Positions 27,471-36,480 of a stretch of 64,000 bases of DNA are shown here, piece by piece; position 1 is the stretch's first letter, and the number at the start of each line of letters is the position of its first letter. Both the position numbers and the translations under genes were made by a program. Below the pieces are notes generated by a model. That model worked only from the letters and a program-made list of their open reading frames with translations, was not told where the DNA came from and did no database searches. The DNA is from Vibrio qingdaonensis (lineage in GTDB: Bacteria > Pseudomonadota > Gammaproteobacteria > Enterobacterales > Vibrionaceae), in the NCBI RefSeq assembly GCF_026191675.1, contig NZ_JAKRRY010000021.1:35276-99275 (forward strand). The letters run 5' to 3'.

Positions 27471-28832
27471 CTATTTAGTAATAATTTCAGGGCCCATGAG
27501 TAACGTTGGTAACCACGTTGACACCCAAGGGACATACGTCACGATAATTAAGAATAAGAACATCACGCCAACCCAAGGCAACGCCGCTTTGACCACGCCC
27601 ATCATCGACATCTTTGCCACACCAGCCGTGACAAATAGGTTTAATCCCACTGGCGGAGTAATCATGCCTATTTCCATATTCACCACCATCATGATCCCTA
27701 GGTGAATTGGGTCAATACCAAGCGCTATTGCAATTGGGAAAACCAATGGCGCGACAATAATCAGAAGCCCGGAAGGCTCCATGAACTGCCCACCAAGCAA
27801 TAACAGAATGTTGACCACAATAAGGAAGGTAATCGGTCCCAGCCCTGCTGACAGCATCGATTCAGTGATCATCTGCGGGATGCGTTCTTCTGTTAACACA
27901 TGCTTCAATATCAACGCATTGGCGATAATGAACAACAGCATGATTGTCAGCTTCCCTGCTTCATAAAGCGTGTGTTTGGTATCTTTATGTACAAAGGTCT
28001 GCACAATTTTCACGATAACTGGTTGGCGATTTTCTTTATCAGCAAACGGGCCCATATCTTTATAAATAAAGTTGGCAATCAGAAATGAATACACAGCGGC
28101 AACAGCAGCAGCTTCGGTTGGTGTGAAGATACCGCCATAAATACCACCTAAGATGATCACCACCAATAACAAGCCCCAGCTTGCATCTTTGGCAGCATCA
28201 AAGGCTTCTTTCCAGCCGACAAAAGGTTGCTTAGGTAATCCTTTTACTCTTGCAGCAATGTAAATGGCAATCATCAACATTAACCCTGCAAGCAGTCCCG
28301 GAATCACCCCACCCAAAAACATTCGTCCTACGGATACATCCGTCGCCGCAGCATAAACTACCATCACGATCGAAGGTGGAATCAGTATTCCTAGTGTCCC
28401 TGCATTACAAATAACGCCAGCAGCAAACTCTTTGGTGTAACCATTTTTAATCATCCCTGCAATAACGATACTACCAATAGCAACTACGGTAGCCGGGGAC
28501 GACCCAGATAGCGCGGCAAACATCATGCACGCAACAACCGACGCCATGGCCAAACCACCACGAAATGACCCGACCATTGCAATAGCGAAACGAATAATAC
28601 GCTTCGCCACGCCACCAGTAGACATAAAGCTGGATGCTAAGATAAAGAACGGGATCGCTAGCAGCGTATAGTGACCAGCAAAGGCATTAAATAACGTTTG
28701 AGCCACCGAGGCTAAAGACGCATCGGAATGCATTAACAAAAACAAAATGCTCGATAAGCCTAGTGAGATGGCAATTGGCACGCCCACCAGCATGAAAGCA
28801 ATAACCATTAAAAATAGAAATAAAATCGCCAT
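27471..28832 (-). CDS. dctM: TRAP dicarboxylate transporter large permease DctM
   Basis: A 453-aa polytopic protein of about 12 helices that moves the substrate with sodium. Segments such as GVPIAISLGLSSILFLL, AALSGSSPATVVAIGS, GTLGILIPPSIVMVVY, FTPTEAAAVAAVY and GMITPPVGLNLFV are the conserved DctM core. It is the last gene of dctPQM, three bases after dctQ. Its slightly long middle part (MGPFADKENRQPVIVKIVQ) is common in Vibrio DctM. Confidence 0.95.
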   Translation of the reverse strand: MAILFLFLMVIAFMLVGVPIAISLGLSSILFLLMHSDASLASVAQTLFNAFAGHYTLLAIPFFILASSFMSTGGVAKRIIRFAIAMVGSFRGGLAMASVVACMMFAALSGSSPATVVAIGSIVIAGMIKNGYTKEFAAGVICNAGTLGILIPPSIVMVVYAAATDVSVGRMFLGGVIPGLLAGLMLMIAIYIAARVKGLPKQPFVGWKEAFDAAKDASWGLLLVVIILGGIYGGIFTPTEAAAVAAVYSFLIANFIYKDMGPFADKENRQPVIVKIVQTFVHKDTKHTLYEAGKLTIMLLFIIANALILKHVLTEERIPQMITESMLSAGLGPITFLIVVNILLLLGGQFMEPSGLLIIVAPLVFPIAIALGIDPIHLGIMMVVNMEIGMITPPVGLNLFVTAGVAKMSMMGVVKAALPWVGVMFLFLIIVTYVPWVSTWLPTLLMGPEIITK

Positions 28833-28835
28833 AGG

Positions 28836-29534
28836 TTACTGCCCCTTATCCTTGGTATTGCCTAACGTACTGTGCTTACTAGATTCACTGGCTGCTATAT
28901 TTTCGAAGGCGTTATCTTCAGCCATCTCAGCCTTTAGCGCCTCTAAGTCTTCTTCGGCTTCGTGACCGGCAATCATGCGATCCATTTTTCCTGTCACCAC
29001 CTGATAAGCAACATGCAAGAAACGATAAGTCAGCATTGCCATGCCAATTGGTAGCGCCATGTAAGGGATGAATCGAGGCAGTTTCTCGTAACGCTCGCCT
29101 TCATTGAGCCAATCCGCCAAAAATTGCAACATCTCAGGCATAGGGATATCGTCGGTTTCATACCACGCTCGCTCGGTGACAAATGGATACCAATAATTCC
29201 AAGAGCCGATTAGCAGCAGTATCGAAAACGTTAAGCAACTCAGTACCGCGATAATGGCGCACATTTTACGCCACTTGACGGATACCATATTGATGATGAC
29301 ATCCACGCCAATATGAAAATGTTTTTTAACACCATACGACGCGCCAACCAGTACCATCCACGCGAACATAAAGACGGTTAATTCAAGTGCCCAAAGAATA
29401 TTGTCGTTAAACACATAACGAGAAATAACATTGGCGAAAGTCAGCAGCGTCATCGCACCAAGAAAAAAGGCGATCAACGCTTCTTCAAATGCATCGGTCA
29501 CCTTACCGATTTTTGTCGTTATTGATTGTTCCAT
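28836..29534 (-). CDS. dctQ: TRAP dicarboxylate transporter small permease DctQ
   Basis: About 232 aa with four membrane segments: ALIAFFLGAMTLLTFANVI, WALELTVFMFAWMVLVGA, CAIIAVLSCLTFSILLLI and a fourth near FIPYMALPIGMAMLTYRF. DctQ forms the membrane complex with DctM and helps dock the binding protein. A hydrophilic C-terminal tail (ALKAEMAEDNAFENIAASE) follows. Several ATGs precede; MEQSITTKIGKV (29534) is chosen as the most family-like, though no strong ribosome site separates them. Confidence 0.9.
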   Translation of the reverse strand: MEQSITTKIGKVTDAFEEALIAFFLGAMTLLTFANVISRYVFNDNILWALELTVFMFAWMVLVGASYGVKKHFHIGVDVIINMVSVKWRKMCAIIAVLSCLTFSILLLIGSWNYWYPFVTERAWYETDDIPMPEMLQFLADWLNEGERYEKLPRFIPYMALPIGMAMLTYRFLHVAYQVVTGKMDRMIAGHEAEEDLEALKAEMAEDNAFENIAASESSKHSTLGNTKDKGQ

Positions 29535-29571
29535 GTGAACCATCACTTTTTATAAATAGGGAGAAGAGAAG

Positions 29572-29595
29572 TTGGCCTTGCGTGAACAAGGCCAA
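29572..29595 (-). other. Stem-loop between dctP and dctQ
   Basis: TTGGCCTTG (29572-29580) pairs perfectly with CAAGGCCAA (29587-29595) around a 6-nt loop, 18 bp after the dctP stop. Without a clear U-run it probably stabilises the dctP 3' end or partly terminates, raising binding protein over permease. Confidence 0.6.
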
Positions 29596-29612
29596 ACTTG
29601 GGTTTGATGGTA

Positions 29613-30611
29613 TTACTGTTGGTTTGACGCCTGCGCAGCCTCTATCAGCTCCGAGCCGATATCTTTCTCAAACTTTGCCCACACAGGTTGTAGCGCTTCT
29701 ACCCACAGCTGACGCTGTTCGGGCGTTAACGTTCGAACTTCCCCACCCGCTTCAATGATGTTGTTTTTGTTAGCTAAGTTGACCTGACTGGATTCCGCAT
29801 TGCGCGTCTCTGTCACTTCTTTAATGATAGTGCCAAGCTGGTCGCGAACATCGTCGGGTAGCCCTTTCCAAAAATCATTCGACGTCACAACTAAATAGTC
29901 CAAAATACCGTGGTTAGTCTCAGTCACACCATCTTGAACTTCAAAAAACTTTTTGCCGTAAATGTTCGACCATGTGTTCTCTTGCCCATCGATAACCTTG
30001 GTCTGCAAGCCACCGTACACTTCTTTAAATGACATTTTTTGTGGGTTTGCACCAAGCTGTTCAAACTGCGCCACTAATACATCGGATGCCTGAACACGGA
30101 ACTTTAGCCCTTTCGCATCTTCTGGCACCAATAGCGGTTTATTGGCTGACATTTGCTTCATACCGTTATGCCAAAACGCCAGACCTTGTAAGCCTCGGCG
30201 CTTCATGGCATTTTTTAGCTTGTCACCAGATTCTGAGTTCTGGAAGCGGTCTACGGCGTTCACGTCTTCAAATAGAAAGGGGAGATCAAAAATGCGGTAT
30301 TTTTTCGTGAACTTTTCAAATTTTGATAGCGATGGTGCAGCGAGTTGTACATCACCATTTAGCATGGCTTCGAGCACTTTATTATCATCATAAAGTGTCG
30401 AGTTTGGAAAAACCTGCATACACGCCTTGCCGTTCATCTCGGTATTCACACGCTCTTCAAGTAACGATGCCGCGATGCCTTTTGGGTGTTTGTCGGTATT
30501 CGTTACATGACTAAACTTAATAACAATTTCACCCGGATCGCAATTGGCGGCCGCATTGAAACTCGCCACAGACAGGATGGAAACCGTAAGTAGGGATAGA
30601 GGCTTTAACAT
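29613..30611 (-). CDS. dctP: TRAP dicarboxylate-binding protein DctP
   Basis: A 332-aa periplasmic receptor with a signal peptide (MLKPLSLLTVSILSVASFNA). DctP-family segments are visible: IVIKFSHVTNTDKHPKG, the strand GLKFRVQASDVLVAQFEQLG containing the carboxylate-binding arginine, and EVYGGLQTKVIDGQENTWSN. It binds succinate, malate or fumarate and delivers them to DctQM. A good AAGGAG ribosome site precedes the start and a sigma-54 promoter lies about 60 bp upstream. Confidence 0.95.
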   Translation of the reverse strand: MLKPLSLLTVSILSVASFNAAANCDPGEIVIKFSHVTNTDKHPKGIAASLLEERVNTEMNGKACMQVFPNSTLYDDNKVLEAMLNGDVQLAAPSLSKFEKFTKKYRIFDLPFLFEDVNAVDRFQNSESGDKLKNAMKRRGLQGLAFWHNGMKQMSANKPLLVPEDAKGLKFRVQASDVLVAQFEQLGANPQKMSFKEVYGGLQTKVIDGQENTWSNIYGKKFFEVQDGVTETNHGILDYLVVTSNDFWKGLPDDVRDQLGTIIKEVTETRNAESSQVNLANKNNIIEAGGEVRTLTPEQRQLWVEALQPVWAKFEKDIGSELIEAAQASNQQ

Positions 30612-30667
30612 TCTTATTCTCCTTGGATTGAAGCAGTCCCTTCAATGGGTACTGATACTTCTATAGA

Positions 30668-30684
30668 GCAAGTTGAATGCCAAC
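30668..30684 (-). promoter_or_regulatory. Sigma-54 (-24/-12) promoter of dctPQM
   Basis: The minus strand reads TTGGCATTCAACTTGCT, with GG and GC separated by exactly 10 bases as RpoN requires. Predicted transcription would start around 30655, leaving a short leader before dctP. DctD, encoded next door, is a GAFTGA-type sigma-54 activator. Confidence 0.85.
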
Positions 30685-30849
30685 CATAAAATGTATTTAT
30701 ATTTCAGTAGTTTAAGTTTATATTTATATCTAAGATCCGAAATGGACTAAGAAAATGGGGGGAAAATGACCCATCAATTACGTTAGAAAGGGTAAACAAT
30801 GACTCATTTCGTACTGTTACTATCTGTGCTTTTTTATTAGAACGGTAGA

Positions 30850-31602
30850 TTACTTGTATGCAACTAATTCACAGTAGTGAGCCCGATATTGACAGCTTTC
30901 TACGCGCTCAACTCTTCTAAACCCTGCTTGTTGTAGCATAGATATAAATGTGTTTTCTTTTATTAAATGCGAATATTTAGTGAATTTATATACGTCTCCA
31001 GCGATTGAAATATCTACGTCCCACTTACGTTTCAACGACGCCTCATCGTGAGTTATCTTTTCTCTTACTCGTACTGGTAGGCAATTGACTGATTTCTCTT
31101 CGTGCTCAATCACCAATGGTGCATCGAAATTAAAGTGTTTCTCTGAAGGAATATCGATATATAAACACCCATCGTTTCTTATCGCTTTATAGATCCCATT
31201 AATCGCTTTTTTAACACCATTAAGATCTCCCAACATCTGATGTGACTCCCACATATCAGAATAAACGATTGAATTCCCTCGACATAAAACTAAATCGAAG
31301 GACTCTGGCAATTTATAGCCCAATTCATCCCACTGAATTTTTAGGGGACTCGTTTGCACATTATCTCTATGCGCGTTTTCACTAAACCGACGTAACATGT
31401 CACTACATGCATCCGAGCAGACAATATTATGACCCGTTCTAATTAAATCGATAACACCAAAACCAGTGCCTACCGAGCAATCTAAGACACGGCCAAAACG
31501 ATAAGGTTTTATAATGGACTCTAACGATTCTACGAGGGTATCCCTGCAGGTCACTGCATCTAAATAATAATCAATTTGGGCTGGGAATGACAAAGGCTTC
31601 AC
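30850..31602 (-). CDS. Class I SAM-dependent methyltransferase, glycine N-methyltransferase-like
   Basis: A 250-aa protein. SAM-binding motif I is VLDCSVGTGFG (residues 39-49), followed by the acidic ribose-binding strand IVCSDACSDML. The segment FDLVLCRGNSIVY (near 103-114) parallels the FDAVICLGNS stretch of glycine N-methyltransferases, and the C-terminal CQYRAHYCELVAYK also resembles that family. A small amine or amino acid acceptor is a reasonable guess, but the substrate is unknown. Its start overlaps the end of the upstream ligase gene by four bases, so the pair is translationally coupled. Codon use is AT-rich compared with neighbours. No membrane segment. Confidence 0.75.
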   Translation of the reverse strand: MKPLSFPAQIDYYLDAVTCRDTLVESLESIIKPYRFGRVLDCSVGTGFGVIDLIRTGHNIVCSDACSDMLRRFSENAHRDNVQTSPLKIQWDELGYKLPESFDLVLCRGNSIVYSDMWESHQMLGDLNGVKKAINGIYKAIRNDGCLYIDIPSEKHFNFDAPLVIEHEEKSVNCLPVRVREKITHDEASLKRKWDVDISIAGDVYKFTKYSHLIKENTFISMLQQAGFRRVERVESCQYRAHYCELVAYK

Positions 31603-33128
31603 AGGGCACCCTCTCGCTCTTCGTATTGGTACTCACTATCTACCCAAAATTTCAAGCGATCTCTATCTATTTTGCTGTTATGTCGCTTATCGGTCGGCAA
31701 TAAAGAGGGATAAAGCATAATATTCGACGACGCATACCCTAAACCAATAAGCTTCTCTTTGATGACATCAATATTGACGAATCCTTGTTCGGACTTAGGT
31801 ATGACTACCGTAACATGCTGATCATTATCACAAATAACAGCACTGGCACTAATTCCGGTATGTAAGTTTATAAACTGCTCTATCGCGTCAGGACAAAAAT
31901 AATTATCGCCGTATGAAATAGCGTACTTTTTGCGAGTCATAAACCATACAACACCATAATCATCAACGTATCCAATATCCCCCATTTTATGCCAAGTAAG
32001 ATCACTCTCAGGAATGCGTACCTTTGATCGTTTTGTCAAATCTGGTTTTCTAAAATATTTACTTGTTACCCGTTCACCAGCAACGATGATCTCACCGATT
32101 GTATTAGGTTTCAGAGGGAGCGATAGAGCTGAATTGCAGTCTACTGATATCACCTTCACTTGAATGCCATCACACGCGGTACCTAATGGGATTCCCATCC
32201 CCTGCGCAGTCTTGTCTAGTGATAATGTTTTAAAGTCTTCATAACGAATCATCGTAAGTGGAAGTAATGCCTCTGTACTTGCATAAGGAATATAAATATC
32301 GCCTTTATTTAGTAACGAATTCAACTTTCTCAACATATTTAAATTCAAAGATGCTCCCGCTGTCGATATTATTTTTATATAATCAAGGCTATGAGATTGG
32401 GTTTCTAGGCACTCAATCACTCGAACCCAAAACGCTGGCGATGCGAATATATATTGACATCCATAATACTCCATTTGATGCAAGATATTGCTAATAGGCA
32501 TAAGGTTAGGTTGTAGAGAATTAGTCTCAGGAATAATAGCCTTTCTATTGTTATAGATACACGCCAGAGCTAGGTATGGAAACAATACAAATTCTTTATC
32601 AACCAATTTATGAATTTTATTTAACTCTTGCGCCTGTGACTTCAACTGTGCAATAGTCCATGGAACGCCTTTCGGTGTTCCCGTCGTTCCCGTGGTATAC
32701 AGTAATAAACACTCAGTTGAATCAGAAACCATGACGTCAGGATAGTCCGATGGATCTATCGCCCATAATTCTATTGATGAACAAGTCGTGAACCCTTCGA
32801 TTTTCTTATCACTAAGCCATAAAACTGGCTTTAGCTCGTCAATACATTCGACAAGTTGGCTCTTTTTCTGGCTAACATCTACCAAACTTGGAATGGCGCC
32901 AATCATAAAGCAACCATATAGAATTGAGTAATAATCAAGTGAGGCTGGCACAGACACGATTACATGGTCATTTTGACGTACACCAGACGCCCATAAACGA
33001 CCCGCTACTTGTCTACTGCACGCCAATAACTCAGACGCTATATATTCCTTTCCTAACGCAGCATCAATAAGAACTGTATTATTATCCTCTGAGGAACTTT
33101 GAATAAGAGATTCAATAAACGTGTTCAT
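31599..33128 (-). CDS. OleC-like adenylate-forming enzyme (ANL superfamily)
   Basis: A 509-aa AMP-forming ligase. Motifs in order: P-loop LLLYTTGTTGTPKG (141-154), YIPYASTEALLPL (279-291, the A5 region), HKMGDIGYVDDYG (A7) and the C-terminal RHNSKIDRDRLKFW with the catalytic lysine at 486. The TEAL and RHNSKI wording is closer to OleC-type fatty acyl ligases / beta-lactone synthetases than to ordinary acyl-CoA synthetases. No carrier protein, thioesterase or other ole genes lie nearby. It is coupled to the methyltransferase downstream and preceded by a 390-bp AT-rich gap. The substrate is unknown. Confidence 0.75.
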   Translation of the reverse strand: MNTFIESLIQSSSEDNNTVLIDAALGKEYIASELLACSRQVAGRLWASGVRQNDHVIVSVPASLDYYSILYGCFMIGAIPSLVDVSQKKSQLVECIDELKPVLWLSDKKIEGFTTCSSIELWAIDPSDYPDVMVSDSTECLLLYTTGTTGTPKGVPWTIAQLKSQAQELNKIHKLVDKEFVLFPYLALACIYNNRKAIIPETNSLQPNLMPISNILHQMEYYGCQYIFASPAFWVRVIECLETQSHSLDYIKIISTAGASLNLNMLRKLNSLLNKGDIYIPYASTEALLPLTMIRYEDFKTLSLDKTAQGMGIPLGTACDGIQVKVISVDCNSALSLPLKPNTIGEIIVAGERVTSKYFRKPDLTKRSKVRIPESDLTWHKMGDIGYVDDYGVVWFMTRKKYAISYGDNYFCPDAIEQFINLHTGISASAVICDNDQHVTVVIPKSEQGFVNIDVIKEKLIGLGYASSNIMLYPSLLPTDKRHNSKIDRDRLKFWVDSEYQYEEREGAL

Positions 33129-33518
33129 ATGTTACCTATATAGCGAAGTGAGCTATGGAGTTTATACTCCCTTAATATATAGGTCTTTTGTAATTATCAT
33201 ACCTTGTAGACATTTCAAATAACCAGGAAACCAACAACATTGTAAGTTACAAACAGCTCGTTAGCATAAAAATAGTACAGCCCAGAAAACGCCAATATTA
33301 TTCCCCCTATTAACAAGCAATAACTAATACAAATCACCACCTACAGACCAAGATAATACCATTTATTATCGAAGGTAATTCCAGAGTTTTAGTGATTCAC
33401 TTATCGTCAGAAGACTTAAGGGGTACTAATTCCGACTTCAGACCCAATTTCAGATAATAAGTGCGACTAAAAGAGGTATTAAGTGCTAAATAAAACACTC
33501 GAACACCCCGCTGCTTAC
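33129..33518. other. AT-rich gap upstream of the ligase-methyltransferase pair
   Basis: This 390-bp gap has no convincing ORF. It holds the promoter for the ligase gene (candidate TATATT -10 near 33178, minus strand) and the end of the sugar-binding protein transcript. A weak AT stem GATAATA / TATTATC lies at 33352-33370. I see no strong terminator and no mobile-element ends. Confidence 0.4.
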
Positions 33519-34775
33519 CTAAATCGCCGCTTTTACTGCTTTGGCTAGCTTCTTCGCAGTCTTTTTAGCATCGGCATTTGGGTCATTAAAAAAGTCTGTT
33601 ACGACATCGAAGATAGCACCTTGCACGTAACTCGTTGTCGCCATTCCTTGTGACACACTCGGCACCAGATCACCGCTCCTTTCTGCCATTTTAAAACTCG
33701 CCAATGAATCCAGTGAGCATTGGTCGAACTTAGACATGTCTAAATCCGTTCTGGCAGGTAGTGAGCCTTTTTTTAGATTAAAGGTTTCTTGAAAGTTTTT
33801 GTCTAAGATTGCGGCGGCAAGTGCTTTCTGGGCATCCACATCACCACTGTCTTTTAAATCAAAAAAGGCGAAACTATCAATGTTGTAAGTAAACTGCTCC
33901 GCCGTACCCGGTGCTGGCGCACAAATAAAGTCTTTACCAGGTACTTTACCTAAAGCAATAAACTCACCCTTTGCCCAGTCACCCATTATCTGCATTGCCG
34001 CTTCACCGTTGGCGACCATAGAAGTCGCTTTATACCATTGACGCTCTGGTGCGTCGCTGTCCATATAGTCGCGCAATTTCTTGAACTTGACGAGCGCTTC
34101 TACCATTTTATCGCTGGCCAACATTTCTAGGTCAAGCTCAACAAATGCCTTTGTATAACCTTCTGTTCCCAGAACACTTAAGGCGATCGTTTCAAACATG
34201 GTCGCATCTTGCCAAGAGCCGACGCCATTTGATAATGGTAAGTAACCGGCCGACTTAATCTTTTCAGCGACAACAAAAAACTCATCTAGAGTGGTAGGCA
34301 CACTCACCCCGGCTTTTTTTAGTACCGCTGGGTTTGCCCACAACCAATTGACTCGGTGAATATTCACAGGAACAGCGACATATTCACCATTAAATTTCAT
34401 TATATCGGTAACGATTTTCGGAACTATTGCATCCCAATCTCCCGCTGCCGCAACATCATCTAAATTGGTTAAAAAGCCAAGGCTTCCCCACTCTTGAATA
34501 TCGTGGCCTTTTATTTGGGCTGCGGATGGCGGATTACCTGATACGGCGCGCGTTTTGAGTACCGTCATCGCCGTTTCACCGCCACCACCGGCGACAGCAA
34601 AATCCTTCCAGGTATGCCCCTGCTTTTCAAGACTGAATTTTAACGGCTGTACTGCTTTTGCTTCACCACCAGATGTCCACCAGTGAAGCACCTCCACCTC
34701 TCCTGCATAGGAAAGGTGGGGCAGCAATGCAGGTGTACTCAGCGCTAGCGTCAATAACAGTTTGTTTATTCTCAT
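33519..34775 (-). CDS. Sugar ABC transporter substrate-binding protein, without transporter genes
   Basis: A 418-aa periplasmic binding protein of the carbohydrate uptake family 1, with a signal peptide ([20 protein letters not shown]). The sequence [18 protein letters not shown], the [16 protein letters not shown] segment and the C-terminal Lys-rich helix are typical of glucose/mannose-type receptors (GtsA-like). No permease or ATPase genes lie near it. The next genes form a two-component system, so the protein might work with a distant transporter or act as a sensor accessory. The sugar is inferred from family only. Confidence 0.85.
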   Translation of the reverse strand: MRINKLLLTLALSTPALLPHLSYAGEVEVLHWWTSGGEAKAVQPLKFSLEKQGHTWKDFAVAGGGGETAMTVLKTRAVSGNPPSAAQIKGHDIQEWGSLGFLTNLDDVAAAGDWDAIVPKIVTDIMKFNGEYVAVPVNIHRVNWLWANPAVLKKAGVSVPTTLDEFFVVAEKIKSAGYLPLSNGVGSWQDATMFETIALSVLGTEGYTKAFVELDLEMLASDKMVEALVKFKKLRDYMDSDAPERQWYKATSMVANGEAAMQIMGDWAKGEFIALGKVPGKDFICAPAPGTAEQFTYNIDSFAFFDLKDSGDVDAQKALAAAILDKNFQETFNLKKGSLPARTDLDMSKFDQCSLDSLASFKMAERSGDLVPSVSQGMATTSYVQGAIFDVVTDFFNDPNADAKKTAKKLAKAVKAAI

Positions 34776-34855
34776 TGTCGTTCACATCGTCGTCGTACAA
34801 CACTCGCAGTCCACGAGCTGTCTAGGGTGAAATAGATAGAAGTTAATCGGTTTTC

Positions 34856-34947
34856 ACTAAGTTTCTAGTTTATGACTAAGCTTCTAGTTTTTACTAAGCT
34901 TCTAGTTTTTACTAAGCTTCTAAGTTTATTACTAAGCTTCTAAGTTT
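34856..34947. repeat. Tandem repeat at the 3' end of the histidine kinase gene
   Basis: About five copies of an 18-20 bp unit with core ACTAAGCTTCTAGTTTT start at 34856, 34875, 34893, 34911 and 34931. The last copy overlaps the kinase stop codon; on the minus strand each unit resembles the final codons NLEA followed by TAG. Confidence 0.9.
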
Positions 34948-36386
34948 GGCGGGATGAAGACTTGTACCTCTAGGCCGCCAACATCTGCGTTTCGCATGAT
35001 TAAGTCCCCGCCTAAGCCGTGGAGAATACTGCGGCATATCCCAAGTCCCAAGCCATGCCCATCTTTATCTGTTGCCAATCTCACATACGGCTCAAAAACC
35101 GCTTCAATTTTCTCTTTCGGGATACCCGGCCCTTTGTCTTGAATCGTCACGATTATCCAATTCGGTGTTTCTTCAACGTTAATGAACGCTCTATCCCCGT
35201 ACTTAACCGCGTTATCCACTAAGTTGGTTAGCACTCGCTTAATCGCAAGTGGTTTGGCAATAAACGGTTCAATCGGCTCGGAAGTGACCGATACTAGCGT
35301 ATGCACTTGGTTATGCATTTCAGACACACTACGGATAATCTCATTAAGGTCGATATAAGCGTTGTTTTCATGCAAATCCGTGTCACGAACGCACTGCAGC
35401 GCACCTTTTACCATCATTTCGAGTTCATCGAGATCAAGATTGAACTTGTCACGCTTAGCGTCATCATCAAGCAACTCGGCACGCAATCGCAATCGCGTAA
35501 TGGGTGTTTTTAAATCATGAGAAATCGACGAAAACAGATGTTCACGATCGGCAATGTACTTACGAATACGCGTCTGCATGCGATTAAACGCCCGAGTTGC
35601 CGTCACAAGTTCTGTCGCGCCTTGTTCAATAAGTGGCGGCTGGTCAATATCCATGCTCATATCATTCGCCGCTTTTGCTAGACGCCTTAACGGTTTCACC
35701 TGCGCTCGAACCAGTAAAAAAGTCAGCAGCAATAGCAATGTGGTAGAGGTGATCAAAAACACCATTTGATCTTGGGTCAACATCGTATCATCGAGCTGGA
35801 TATACGGAGACGGTAACAAGGCTGCGATATATAACCATTCGCCTTGGGCAATTTTTAACTGTACAACCAGCACTGGAGGATCAAGCGGTCCAAGCGTGAG
35901 TGTATGGTGCGCCCATGACTTGGGTAAGTCGTTGAGAAAAATATCGTTTTTTAATAATCTTAAATTTTCCGCTTTGGAGAACTCAACACTAACCGCTTGA
36001 ATCGATGGTAGTTTTTCATTCAATACGTCGCTGACCGATGTCATCGAGGCCAGCTTTAACGGGGTATCTGGAATCGGGTCGACGATCAGCTCTTCTTTAT
36101 TAAACGATACGAAGAAGCGTGTGCCACCCATATTACGGATTTGGTCTAGAACAATATGTCGGTATTTGATGGGCAACTTTTGAAAAAAGGTCACCGTCGA
36201 TGCAAACATGTTGGCCATGCTGGCAGAGGTATCTCGGATGCCCGCCAGTTCATCTTGCTTGGTTTTTTGATACCAGATAGCGGTTAGAACGCCCTGTGAG
36301 CAGACTACTGCTAACAGGGTTAATAACAATGTGCGGGCAACTAAAGTATTGAGGTTAAAGCGTCTTAACCAGCGGGAACGAGACAT
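34932..36386 (-). CDS. Sensor histidine kinase, EnvZ-like architecture
   Basis: A 484-aa membrane kinase. An N-terminal helix (LLLTLLAVVCSQGVLTAIW, ~20-38) precedes a periplasmic domain of about 165 residues, then a second helix (VFLITSTTLLLLLTFLLV, ~209-226), HAMP, the phospho-acceptor FSSISHDLKTPITRLR (His290) and ATPase boxes NLVDNAVKYGD, DKGPGIP and GHGLGLGI. The gene order (sugar-binding protein, kinase, regulator) resembles the glucose-responsive GtrS/GltR systems of pseudomonads; signal identity is inference. The 3' end is embedded in a tandem repeat. Confidence 0.9.
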   Translation of the reverse strand: MSRSRWLRRFNLNTLVARTLLLTLLAVVCSQGVLTAIWYQKTKQDELAGIRDTSASMANMFASTVTFFQKLPIKYRHIVLDQIRNMGGTRFFVSFNKEELIVDPIPDTPLKLASMTSVSDVLNEKLPSIQAVSVEFSKAENLRLLKNDIFLNDLPKSWAHHTLTLGPLDPPVLVVQLKIAQGEWLYIAALLPSPYIQLDDTMLTQDQMVFLITSTTLLLLLTFLLVRAQVKPLRRLAKAANDMSMDIDQPPLIEQGATELVTATRAFNRMQTRIRKYIADREHLFSSISHDLKTPITRLRLRAELLDDDAKRDKFNLDLDELEMMVKGALQCVRDTDLHENNAYIDLNEIIRSVSEMHNQVHTLVSVTSEPIEPFIAKPLAIKRVLTNLVDNAVKYGDRAFINVEETPNWIIVTIQDKGPGIPKEKIEAVFEPYVRLATDKDGHGLGLGICRSILHGLGGDLIMRNADVGGLEVQVFIPPNLEA

Positions 36387-36480
36387 CAGGGTTTCACCAT
36401 TTTAACTTAGTGCTATTCTAGCTTAATGCAATCTTGGCTTACCGCCATTCATCATGAACAACGGTTACATTCACCAGCGA

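Noticed and set aside
30850..33128. Ligase/methyltransferase pair as part of a prophage or insertion element
   Set aside because: AT-rich, but no integrase, transposase, terminal repeats or tRNA attachment site at its borders.
34856..34947. CRISPR array
   Set aside because: Units are 18-20 bp, contiguous and without unique spacers, and derive from the neighbouring gene end.
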